Of a DNA stretch of 22,631 bases, positions 15,022 through 21,830 are shown one piece after another. The translations under genes were made by a program, and so were the position numbers. Below the pieces are notes generated by a model, which did not search any database, had not been told where the DNA came from, and saw nothing but the letters and a program-made list of their open reading frames with translations. Source of the stretch: JBFHER01 sp041584055 (GTDB taxonomy: Bacteria; Bacteroidota; Bacteroidia; Bacteroidales; UBA5342); NCBI GenBank assembly GCA_041584055.1, contig JBFHER010000024.1, forward strand, positions 1 through 22,631, in the 5' to 3' direction. The first letter of the stretch is position 1; every line of letters starts with the position of its first letter.

Positions 15022-15029
15022 TACTTTTG
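15022..15029 (+). promoter_or_regulatory. -7 box for the STAS-like gene at 15049
   Basis: TACTTTTG is an exact TAnnTTTG, 20 bases before the ATG at 15049. It lies 12 bases from the hemW -7 box on the other strand, so the two promoters are back to back and probably compete for polymerase. Confidence 0.5.
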
Positions 15030-15048
15030 ATGCTTCGAACGTGATGTT

Positions 15049-15420
15049 ATGATTGTGATAGATAGGATACAATTCGAAGATCAGTATTTGCTGGTTGAAT
15101 TAAGTGGAGATTATGTTCTCGATAAAGCGAAGCACAGTTTTATTGATATTCTGGAGGTGTGTGTAAAGCATCAGGTGAAAAAGTTATTTATTGACGCAAC
15201 AAAGATACAAAACAAGATTACGGTACTTCAAAGTGAGGAATATGGCTTTTTTATGTCAAAATTTAAGAATTTCAACCTTCAACTGGCATTTTTAAGTCGT
15301 GAGGAAAATATCCATGCCGGTAAACCCCTTGAAAAAACAGCCATTGCAAGGGGATTTAATATCAAGGTTGGTTCTGACAGAAACGAGTTGCTTGCCTGGT
15401 TGACGGCACAAACTTATTAG
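15049..15420 (+). CDS. STAS/SpoIIAA-like small protein of unknown function
   Basis: 123 residues, no signal peptide or TM segment. The order of strands and helices (IQFEDQYLLVELSGDY; a helix KAKHSFIDILEVCVKHQ; VKKLFIDATKIQ; FKNFNLQLAFLSREENIH; a last helix RNELLAWLTAQT) is the alternating beta/alpha pattern of SpoIIAA/STAS-like domains. The anti-sigma-antagonist phosphorylation-site region is not clearly recognisable, so no role in sigma-factor switching can be claimed. It stands alone, with hemW divergent 58 bases away and 450 bases without a gene after it. A -7 box precedes it. The fold is inference; compare the gene at 17724, which has a similar size and plan. Confidence 0.65.
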   Translation: MIVIDRIQFEDQYLLVELSGDYVLDKAKHSFIDILEVCVKHQVKKLFIDATKIQNKITVLQSEEYGFFMSKFKNFNLQLAFLSREENIHAGKPLEKTAIARGFNIKVGSDRNELLAWLTAQTY

Positions 15421-15870
15421 TTGCGTATTTCAAATTTACTTGATTGAAATGAAACTTGGAGCAGCCTTAATAAATGCAGTATAAATATTTCTCAGTTGTA
15501 GAACATGATCTCACAAATCTCTTTAAAGTCTCATAAGCAATCCACAACAACCATCACACTGACTCCTAACTGAATCTATACAGGAACGTATTTTTTCTGA
15601 AAGAAGTTAAAAGGAACATCCCACAACATCATATTCTTTTATGAATTTATTCCCTTCTCAACATCGCAAAACAATATCAACATTAATTATAAAAAATGTC
15701 AAAATATGTGATTTTTTTAATCACTTTCTTGATAGAATCCAATAAATGATTTATCTTTGACATACTTAATTTTCATAGGTTTAGGTTTAGGGTAATTTTG
15801 AAAACCTGTCTGGCGCCCGCCGGTCAGGTTTTCATCTTTTTAATACATTCGTATCGGCTACCACCAAGCA
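15421..15870. other. 450-base intergenic region without a recognised gene
   Basis: AT-rich, with no open frame of coding quality. The one structured element is the hairpin at 15800-15833, near the right end. The bases TAATTTTG at 15793-15800 match a -7 box but abut the hairpin, so a start there would fall inside the stem. No tRNA, riboswitch or known small-RNA family was recognised. A small RNA ending at the hairpin is possible, but nothing marks its 5' end. Confidence 0.5.
15800..15833. terminator. Strong GC-rich hairpin, probable terminator
   Basis: The outer stem has 9 bp (GAAAACCTG with CAGGTTTTC), there is a T-T mismatch, and the inner stem has 5 bp closed by GCCC. On the plus strand it is followed by ATCTTTTT. 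On the minus strand it lies 38 bases after the yjbQ stop and ends in TTTTC. It most likely ends yjbQ transcription; it could also stop plus-strand transcription from the STAS-like gene. Confidence 0.65.
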
Positions 15871-16281
15871 CTAGCTATAAATGGTTGCCACAATTCTTCG
15901 GGAACCGCCATAATCACGAAACTCACACAGATAAATTCCCTGCCAGGTGCCCATACACAAACGATGATTCGAAATTGGAATTGTAAGAGAGGGGCCCAAC
16001 AGTGACGCCTTGATGTGGGCAGGCATATCATCAGACCCTTCCAAAGTGTGTGTATAGAATGCCTGATCTTCAGGAACCAATGCATTCATGATGGCTTCAA
16101 AATCAACCCTAACAGAGGGATCTGCATTTTCATTGATTGTCAGTGCAGCAGATGTATGTTGAATGAAAAGATTTAAGAGTCCGCTTTCTGGCAGCGGACC
16201 AAGTTCACTCAAAATATTTCCGGTCACAAGATGATATCCTCTTTGAACACCTTGCATGATTATGTTTTTTTGCTGAATCAT
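15871..16281 (-). CDS. yjbQ: YjbQ/UPF0047 family protein
   Basis: 136 residues from the ATG at 16281, which gives MIQQKNIIMQGVQRGYHLVT and the normal family length (E. coli YjbQ is 138). A frame from 16311 would add 10 residues with no homologous look. The conserved blocks are present: GLLNLFIQHTSAALTINENAD (His and Thr of the HTSA motif), HIKASLLGPSLTIPISN and LCMGTWQGIYLCEFRD. The family is often labelled secondary thiamine-phosphate synthase because E. coli YjbQ has weak activity of that kind; the true cellular role is unsettled. It is divergent from tilS and ends beside a strong hairpin. Confidence 0.9.
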   Translation of the reverse strand: MIQQKNIIMQGVQRGYHLVTGNILSELGPLPESGLLNLFIQHTSAALTINENADPSVRVDFEAIMNALVPEDQAFYTHTLEGSDDMPAHIKASLLGPSLTIPISNHRLCMGTWQGIYLCEFRDYGGSRRIVATIYS

Positions 16282-16351
16282 ATGCTTTATTTTTGTTGTA
16301 AAAATAGTCAAATCTGCCTATTTTTATTGAAAACGAATAATGTTAAAATTA

Positions 16352-16381
16352 TTGTTTCCCTCTCAATAAATAGTACCTTTG
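16352..16381 (+). promoter_or_regulatory. Promoter of tilS
   Basis: TTG at 16352-16354 and TACCTTTG at 16374-16381 are 19 bases apart, a good Bacteroidota promoter. The -7 box lies 15 bases before the ATG at 16397. It also covers an upstream TTG codon at 16379, ruling that out as the start. Confidence 0.75.
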
Positions 16382-16396
16382 CTTCATCCAAAAACT

Positions 16397-17719
16397 ATGC
16401 TGAAAAAATTAATCAATACCGTAAACGCTCATGCACTTTTAGCCAAAGGACAGGAAGTACTCGTTGCTGTGAGCGGTGGTGTTGACTCAATGGTTTTACT
16501 ACACGCACTTTGTAAGGTAGGATACAAATGCACTGCAGCACATGTGAATTTTTGTTTGCGCGGCAATGAATCAGATAAGGACGAAGCACTTGTAAAGGAA
16601 TACACTCAAAAACTCAATGTTCAATGCTTATCAATTTCTTTCGACACAACCACCTTTGCGAAAGAGAATAAGCTGTCCATTGAGATGGCTGCACGCCAAC
16701 TCAGGTACGACTGGTTTTCAAAGGTTTGTTCTGAGAAGGGAATCACTGCTGTGGCTGTAGGACATCATAAAGACGATCAGGTGGAGACCTTTTTTATGAA
16801 CCTTGTGCGTGGCTCAGGACTAAAAGGATTGTCAGGCATACGGTATAAAAACAACATGCTTGTTCGTCCTCTGCTCGATGTTAACAGAACAGAGATACTC
16901 AATTATGCAAAAACAGAAAATATTCCCTGGCGGGAAGATGAATCGAACAAAGATGACTCCTTTCAGCGTAATAAATATCGCCTTAGCATACTCCCTGAGA
17001 TAAAGCAAATCAATCCTGGATTGGATGAAACCATTATCCGAACCCTTAAAAAGATGAAAGAAGGGAATCAGATTATTTCCCGTTATGTTGAACTTTGGTC
17101 CGGAATGTATTTGAAAGAGGAAGATAACACCATTTACATCCCCATTCTGCCACTTAAGGAATCCGATGGGCCGTCAACGGTTCTGCATGAATTAATTTCA
17201 CCTTATGGATACAATGAATCTCAGATTGAAGATATCATCGCTCAAATGGAGGATGCTTCCGGCAAGATATTTTATGCCGGGAACAAACGCCTGATAATTG
17301 ATCGTTTTGAATTAATTCTTACGAATCTGGAAGAAAACAGTGCCACTTTCACAATTGGTGAGGATCTCAATACCGAACACCTGCCCATCAAACTCCAACT
17401 TTCAAAAAGGATTCCTAACACATCTGAAAAAATACCTTCTTCAAAGAACAAAGTTTGGTTTGATGCAGCTCAGCTAAGCTTTCCCCTGACCCTTCGAAAA
17501 TGGGATAAAGGAGATACTTTCAGACCATTTGGCATGAAAGGATCCAAGAAATTAAGTGACTATTTTATTGATGAAAAACTTTCACAGTTGGAAAAAGAAC
17601 AGGCATGGGTTCTTTGCTCTTCGGAAAGAATCATCTGGCTTGTTGGCTATCGCACAGATGATCGCGTGAAAATTTCCAGTTATACAACTGTAATTATTGA
17701 AGCCATCCTGAAATCCTAA
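16397..17719 (+). CDS. tilS: tRNA(Ile)-lysidine synthase TilS
   Basis: Modifies C34 of the CAU-anticodon isoleucine tRNA to lysidine, using ATP and lysine in the cytosol, so that the tRNA reads AUA. I chose the ATG at 16397 (440 residues) because the frame's earlier TTG at 16379 falls within the promoter. The PP-loop SGGVDS is at 26-31 in VLVAVSGGVDSMVLLHAL. The AAHVNFCLRGNESD and AVGHHKDDQVETFFMNLVRGSGLKGLSGI segments are the characteristic TilS N-domain. The C-terminal domain includes LRKWDKGDTFRPFGMKGSKKLSDYFIDEK, the TilS C motif. The gene ends 4 bases from the converging STAS-like gene. TilS is essential in most bacteria. The call is firm. Confidence 0.96.
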   Translation: MLKKLINTVNAHALLAKGQEVLVAVSGGVDSMVLLHALCKVGYKCTAAHVNFCLRGNESDKDEALVKEYTQKLNVQCLSISFDTTTFAKENKLSIEMAARQLRYDWFSKVCSEKGITAVAVGHHKDDQVETFFMNLVRGSGLKGLSGIRYKNNMLVRPLLDVNRTEILNYAKTENIPWREDESNKDDSFQRNKYRLSILPEIKQINPGLDETIIRTLKKMKEGNQIISRYVELWSGMYLKEEDNTIYIPILPLKESDGPSTVLHELISPYGYNESQIEDIIAQMEDASGKIFYAGNKRLIIDRFELILTNLEENSATFTIGEDLNTEHLPIKLQLSKRIPNTSEKIPSSKNKVWFDAAQLSFPLTLRKWDKGDTFRPFGMKGSKKLSDYFIDEKLSQLEKEQAWVLCSSERIIWLVGYRTDDRVKISSYTTVIIEAILKS

Positions 17720-17723
17720 TCCA

Positions 17724-18101
17724 TTAACGCATCACCCAATCCATTGCTGCCTTCTTGGTGGAAAAAACCTTGACCAGAAACCCAACCTTCTCATAGACCT
17801 CATTTTCAAATAACATTGATCCTGCAGTAGAATATGGATCACCCAGAATCATACTTTGCTTTTTCCCGCTTAAGATTGGTTTTAACGGAACCAGGATTTG
17901 AACAATTTCGTACACAGTCTCAATTTTCATATCAAAGACCCCATCCCTGTAATCTGAAAGAAGATTGTAACCCTGTTCTGTAAATTCCTTCAATTTCAAA
18001 AATTCATCCCAGGCTTTCCCAATGTCCTCAATTTTAATCTGACCGGAATGCCTGTATCGAATTAATTTATTTTGATGGTCTACTTTTATGGAATAACTCA
18101 T
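17724..18101 (-). CDS. STAS/SpoIIAA-like small protein of unknown function
   Basis: 125 residues, with no signal peptide or TM segment. The pattern is two N-terminal strands (YSIKVDHQNKLIRYRHSGQI), a helix (KIEDIGKAWDEFLKLKEFTE), a strand with LLSDYRDG, a helix (TVYEIVQILVPLKPIL), a strand (KQSMILGDP) and a last helix (STKKAAMDWVMR). This is the plan seen in Bacteroidota proteins of about 125 residues that are often labelled STAS/SpoIIAA-like. It is similar in size to the gene at 15049 but I see little residue identity between them. It converges on tilS with a 4-base gap, and lies 76 bases downstream of ettA on the same strand. A box close to TAnnTTTG (TAACTTTA) is in that gap. Function is unknown. 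Confidence 0.65.
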   Translation of the reverse strand: MSYSIKVDHQNKLIRYRHSGQIKIEDIGKAWDEFLKLKEFTEQGYNLLSDYRDGVFDMKIETVYEIVQILVPLKPILSGKKQSMILGDPYSTAGSMLFENEVYEKVGFLVKVFSTKKAAMDWVMR

Positions 18102-18177
18102 CAGTATGCTACAATTCGTAAATAACTGTTTGTTGCTGAAGTTATAAAGTTAGAGAAAAAAGTTTGATAAGTTTTAC

Positions 18178-19863
18178 TTATTTAATGAGCTTCTTATATT
18201 TTACCCGTTTAGGACCCTCATCTCCCAGTCGTTTTCGTCGGTTAATTTCATAATCCGAATAACTCCCTTCAAAAAAGTACACTGTAGAGTTTCCTTCAAA
18301 TGCAAGGATATGAGTTGCTATGCGATCTAAGAACCACCGATCGTGAGAAATCACAACCGCACATCCTGCAAAATCTTCAAGACCTTCCTCCAGGGCTCGC
18401 AGGGTGTTGACATCGATGTCGTTGGTTGGCTCATCAAGTAACAAAACATTCGCTTCCGACTTAAGTGTTAAAGCAAGGTGCAAACGGTTGCGTTCTCCTC
18501 CCGATAACACGCCACATTTTTTCTCCTGGTCAGCTCCCGAAAAATTAAAGCGTGACAAATAAGCACGTGCATTTATTTCACGTCCACCCATTCGAATAAA
18601 ATCTGCCCCCTGGGATACGACCTCATACACTGATTTTTTGGGGTCAATATCCGCATGTGCCTGATCCACATAACCAATCTGTACTGTTTCTCCTACAGAG
18701 AATGTGCCTTTGGTGGCTGTTTCCTGTTCCATGATCATCCTGAACAGGGTTGTTTTTCCCGCACCGTTGGGGCCAATCACGCCTACAATGCCATTGGGTG
18801 GCAAATTGAATTCCAGTCCCTCAAACAAAATCTTTTCATCAAATGCTTTGGTCACTTCATGCGCCTGAATCACATTTGTACCAAGGCGAGGGCCGTTTGG
18901 AATAAATATTTCAAGTTTACTTTCTTTCTCTTTTACATCCTCATTCATCAATTTATCATATGCCGATAAACGAGCTTTAGATTTTGCCTGTCTGGCTTTT
19001 GGAGACATCCGCACCCATTCCAATTCCCTTTCAAGGGTTTTCCTGCGTTTGCTTTCCTGTTTTTCCTCCTGCTTCAGTCGTTGTGATTTCTGATCCAGCC
19101 ATCCTGAATAATTTCCTTTCCATGGGATTCCCTCTCCCCTGTCAAGCTCAAGTATCCAACCGGCCACATTGTCCAGAAAGTAACGATCGTGGGTAATGGC
19201 AATCACAGTGCCCTTGTACCTTTGCAAGTGCTGTTCCAACCATTGAACAGACTCAGCATCCAAATGGTTTGTTGGCTCATCAAGCAAAAGAACATCCGGC
19301 TCACGCAACAGCAAACGGCACAATGCCACACGGCGTCGCTCTCCTCCGGAAAGGTTTTTCACCATGGCCTCTTCCGGTGGGCAACGCAGGGCATCCATTG
19401 CAATTTCAAGCTTTGTGTCCAGGTTCCAGGCATCATACAAATCAATCTTTTCCTGTAATTTAGCCTGTTCTGCAATCAATTTGTCCATCTTGTCGGGATC
19501 TTCATAAACCGCAGGATCCTCGAAGGACTTATTAATCGCCTCATAGTCAGCCAGCACGTTTGCAACTTCTGAAACACCTTCCATTACTACTTCCTTCACT
19601 GTTTTGGAAGCATCCATCTGAGGCTCCTGTTCCAGCATACCAACGGTATAGCCATCGGCCCAAACCACTTCTCCCTGAAACTCTTTCTCGGTGCCAGCAA
19701 TGATTTTCATCAAGGTGGACTTACCTGAACCATTCAATCCAATGATGCCAATCTTAGCTCCGTAAAAAAATGACAGGTAGATATTATTTAAGACCTTCTT
19801 TTGAGGTGGGAAGATTTTAGAAACGCCCACCATGGAAAATATTATTTTTTGATCGTCAGCCAT
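18178..19863 (-). CDS. ettA: ABC-F translational throttle EttA
   Basis: Ribosome-associated ATPase that sits in the E site and gates entry into elongation according to the ATP/ADP ratio. The 561 residues match the E. coli protein (555). There are two ABC domains with no TM segments. Domain 1 has Walker A GLNGSGKST (42-50), signature LSGGERRRVALCRLLL (171-186) and Walker B VLLLDEPTNHLDAES (191-205). Domain 2 has Walker A GPNGAGKTT (364-372), signature LSGGERNR (453-460) and Walker B VLLLDEPTNDID (473-484). A basic, coiled linker of about 60-70 residues (around 255-320, LERELEWVRMSPKARQAKSK) is the P-site tRNA-interacting motif. The LDAES/LCRLLL wording matches EttA rather than Uup or antibiotic-resistance ABC-F proteins. 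It lies 36 bases downstream of purD. Confidence 0.94.
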   Translation of the reverse strand: MADDQKIIFSMVGVSKIFPPQKKVLNNIYLSFFYGAKIGIIGLNGSGKSTLMKIIAGTEKEFQGEVVWADGYTVGMLEQEPQMDASKTVKEVVMEGVSEVANVLADYEAINKSFEDPAVYEDPDKMDKLIAEQAKLQEKIDLYDAWNLDTKLEIAMDALRCPPEEAMVKNLSGGERRRVALCRLLLREPDVLLLDEPTNHLDAESVQWLEQHLQRYKGTVIAITHDRYFLDNVAGWILELDRGEGIPWKGNYSGWLDQKSQRLKQEEKQESKRRKTLERELEWVRMSPKARQAKSKARLSAYDKLMNEDVKEKESKLEIFIPNGPRLGTNVIQAHEVTKAFDEKILFEGLEFNLPPNGIVGVIGPNGAGKTTLFRMIMEQETATKGTFSVGETVQIGYVDQAHADIDPKKSVYEVVSQGADFIRMGGREINARAYLSRFNFSGADQEKKCGVLSGGERNRLHLALTLKSEANVLLLDEPTNDIDVNTLRALEEGLEDFAGCAVVISHDRWFLDRIATHILAFEGNSTVYFFEGSYSDYEINRRKRLGDEGPKRVKYKKLIK

Positions 19864-19899
19864 AATTGATTTATAAGTTAAAAAAGGGATACGATAAAA

Positions 19900-21168
19900 C
19901 TAAAGATCAAATCCGATATCCTTTCGATAATTGCTTTTCTCGAACTTGATCTTATTTACACTTTTATAGGATTTAGCCAACGCTTCCTCTTTATTTGCAC
20001 CATAGGAGCTCACGGCAATTACACGTCCCCCGGCTGTAACGATCTTGCCATCGCTTTCTTTTGTTCCCGCATGAAACAAAATACTATCCGTAACGTCTTC
20101 CATGCCGGTCATTACTTTTCCGCTTTCGTAGGCTTCGGGATAACCGCCTGAAACCATCATCACAGTCACGGCAGCTCGTTCGTCGAATTCAATTTCTTTT
20201 TCATGAAGGGTTCCATAGGCAGCTCCTTCAATTAATTCAACAAAGTCAGATTTTACACGAAGCATCACCGCTTCTGTTTCCGGGTCGCCCATGCGCACAT
20301 TGTACTCAATCACCCTGGGTTCACCATCACAGTCGATCAAACCAAGGAAAATAAAACCAGTGTAGTTGATTTTGTCTTTCTTTAAACCTTCCACCGTCGG
20401 TCTCACAATCCTGTCTTCAATTTTTTTCATGTATGCTTCATCTGCAAAAGGCACAGGAGACACAGCCCCCATTCCGCCTGTATTCAAACCGGTATCACCC
20501 TCACCAATGCGTTTATAATCTTTCGCTTCAGGCAGTATCTTGTATGAATCGCCGTCTGAAATTACAAAAACAGACAACTCAATGCCGGAAAGGAACTCCT
20601 CAATAACCACAGTTTTGCTTGCCTCTCCAAATTTACCTTCCAACATCTGCTGTAGCTCTTCTTTCGCCTCCCTGATATCATTGATTATCAACACACCCTT
20701 GCCGGCAGCCAATCCATCTGCTTTTAAAACATAGGGAGCCTTTAGGGTTTCAAGAAATGCAAATCCATCCACCAAAGTATCAATTGTAAAACTTTTATAT
20801 GCTGCAGTAGGTATCGCATGACGTGCCATAAACTCCTTTGCAAATTCCTTGCTCCCTTCAAGGGTAGCACCTTCTTTCGAAGGTCCCACAACAGGAATCG
20901 ACTTGAGTGCGTTATCTGCAGCAAAAAAGTCGGTAATGCCTTCCACCAAAGGAGCCTCCGGACCAACAACAACGATATCGACACCTGCACTTAGGACAAA
21001 ATCTTTAATAGCGCTAAAATCTGTGGCAGAAATGGCTACATTTTCTCCCACCTGAGATGTTCCCGCATTACCGGGCGCAATATATAGTTTGTTGAGTTTT
21101 GGACTCTGACTTATTTTCCACGCCATTGCATGTTCTCTACCACCTGAACCTAAAAGTAAAATATTCAC
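19900..21168 (-). CDS. purD: Phosphoribosylamine-glycine ligase PurD
   Basis: Second step of de novo purine synthesis: 5-phosphoribosylamine + glycine + ATP to GAR. The 422-residue, single-domain form is standard. It has the N-terminal LLLGSGGREHAMAWKI (4-19), VVVGPEAPLVEGI (66-78), the ATP-grasp region DGLAAGKGV (151-159), the segment GLNTGGMGAVSP (227-238) and the signature EYNVRMGDPETE (288-299). It follows the deacetylase gene after 41 bases and precedes ettA by 36 bases, so it could belong to one transcript with both, but no other pur genes are in the window and there is no recognisable purine riboswitch in the gap. The call is firm. Confidence 0.96.
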   Translation of the reverse strand: MNILLLGSGGREHAMAWKISQSPKLNKLYIAPGNAGTSQVGENVAISATDFSAIKDFVLSAGVDIVVVGPEAPLVEGITDFFAADNALKSIPVVGPSKEGATLEGSKEFAKEFMARHAIPTAAYKSFTIDTLVDGFAFLETLKAPYVLKADGLAAGKGVLIINDIREAKEELQQMLEGKFGEASKTVVIEEFLSGIELSVFVISDGDSYKILPEAKDYKRIGEGDTGLNTGGMGAVSPVPFADEAYMKKIEDRIVRPTVEGLKKDKINYTGFIFLGLIDCDGEPRVIEYNVRMGDPETEAVMLRVKSDFVELIEGAAYGTLHEKEIEFDERAAVTVMMVSGGYPEAYESGKVMTGMEDVTDSILFHAGTKESDGKIVTAGGRVIAVSSYGANKEEALAKSYKSVNKIKFEKSNYRKDIGFDL

Positions 21169-21209
21169 GATACAACTTCTAATTTAACATTTATCTTAAT
21201 ATTCTCTGC

Positions 21210-21830
21210 TTATACTCCTTCCGGAATCGCATAAAACGCATATCCTTCCGCACTTAAAACTTTCAGGGTTTCTGGTAAGGCAATCCGAAGGTTCTTTTCA
21301 GCTTTCAGTGAATCGTGAAAAACAATGATGGATCCCGGACGAACGCCCTTAATAACATCCCTGCTGCACCGTTCCCCGCTTCTGTTTTTATCATAGTCCC
21401 CGGATAAAACATCCCACATAATCACCTTAAACCGGCGATTCAACCAGGAACGCAAGGAAAACCGGATCTGCCCGTGAGGCGGTCTGAACAAGTTACTTTT
21501 TATTAAACTGCCAGCTTTCCCTATGTTCTCCACATATGCCATGCGTTTGTTCTTAAATCCGGGCATGTGGTTAAACGTATGATTCCCAACCTGATGTCCT
21601 TCCTGAATGAGTCTGTTGTACAATTCAGGATACCGAAACACATTTTCCCCTACACAAAAGAACGTCGCCTTCGCATCATACCTCTTGAGAAGGTCCAGCA
21701 CCCATGGTGTTACCTCAGGAACAGGCCCATCATCGAAGGTCAAATACAAATGTTTCTCCCTGGTCTTAATCCGCCAGATCACGCCAGGGAAAAGCCATCG
21801 ATACAGCATTGGTGGCCTGACTAAAAACAT
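21210..21830 (-). CDS. NodB-family polysaccharide deacetylase
   Basis: Predicted metal-dependent removal of N- or O-acetyl groups from a polysaccharide. 206 residues. All five NodB motifs are visible: TFDDGP (31-36, with D33 and D34), the metal-binding H84 and H88 in GNHTFNH, RPPHG (116-120), MWDVLSGD (138-145) and VFHDS (170-174, with H172). The first about 20 residues (MFLVRPPMLYRWLFPGVIWR) are hydrophobic with interspersed Arg, compatible with a short membrane anchor or an uncleaved signal, though not a clear peptide. Its ATG directly abuts the TAA of the upstream DUF2723-type gene, so the two are translated from one message. The substrate, perhaps peptidoglycan or a cell-surface glycan, is unknown. 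Confidence 0.92.
   Translation of the reverse strand: MFLVRPPMLYRWLFPGVIWRIKTREKHLYLTFDDGPVPEVTPWVLDLLKRYDAKATFFCVGENVFRYPELYNRLIQEGHQVGNHTFNHMPGFKNKRMAYVENIGKAGSLIKSNLFRPPHGQIRFSLRSWLNRRFKVIMWDVLSGDYDKNRSGERCSRDVIKGVRPGSIIVFHDSLKAEKNLRIALPETLKVLSAEGYAFYAIPEGV

Noticed and set aside
15793..15800. TAATTTTG as a promoter -7 box in the 450-base gap
   Set aside because: The expected start would fall inside the hairpin stem, and the nearest TTTG upstream is 33 bases away, too far for a -33 element.
15798..15986. 62-residue frame starting with TTG
   Set aside because: It starts in the hairpin, uses a rare start codon and runs antisense into yjbQ.
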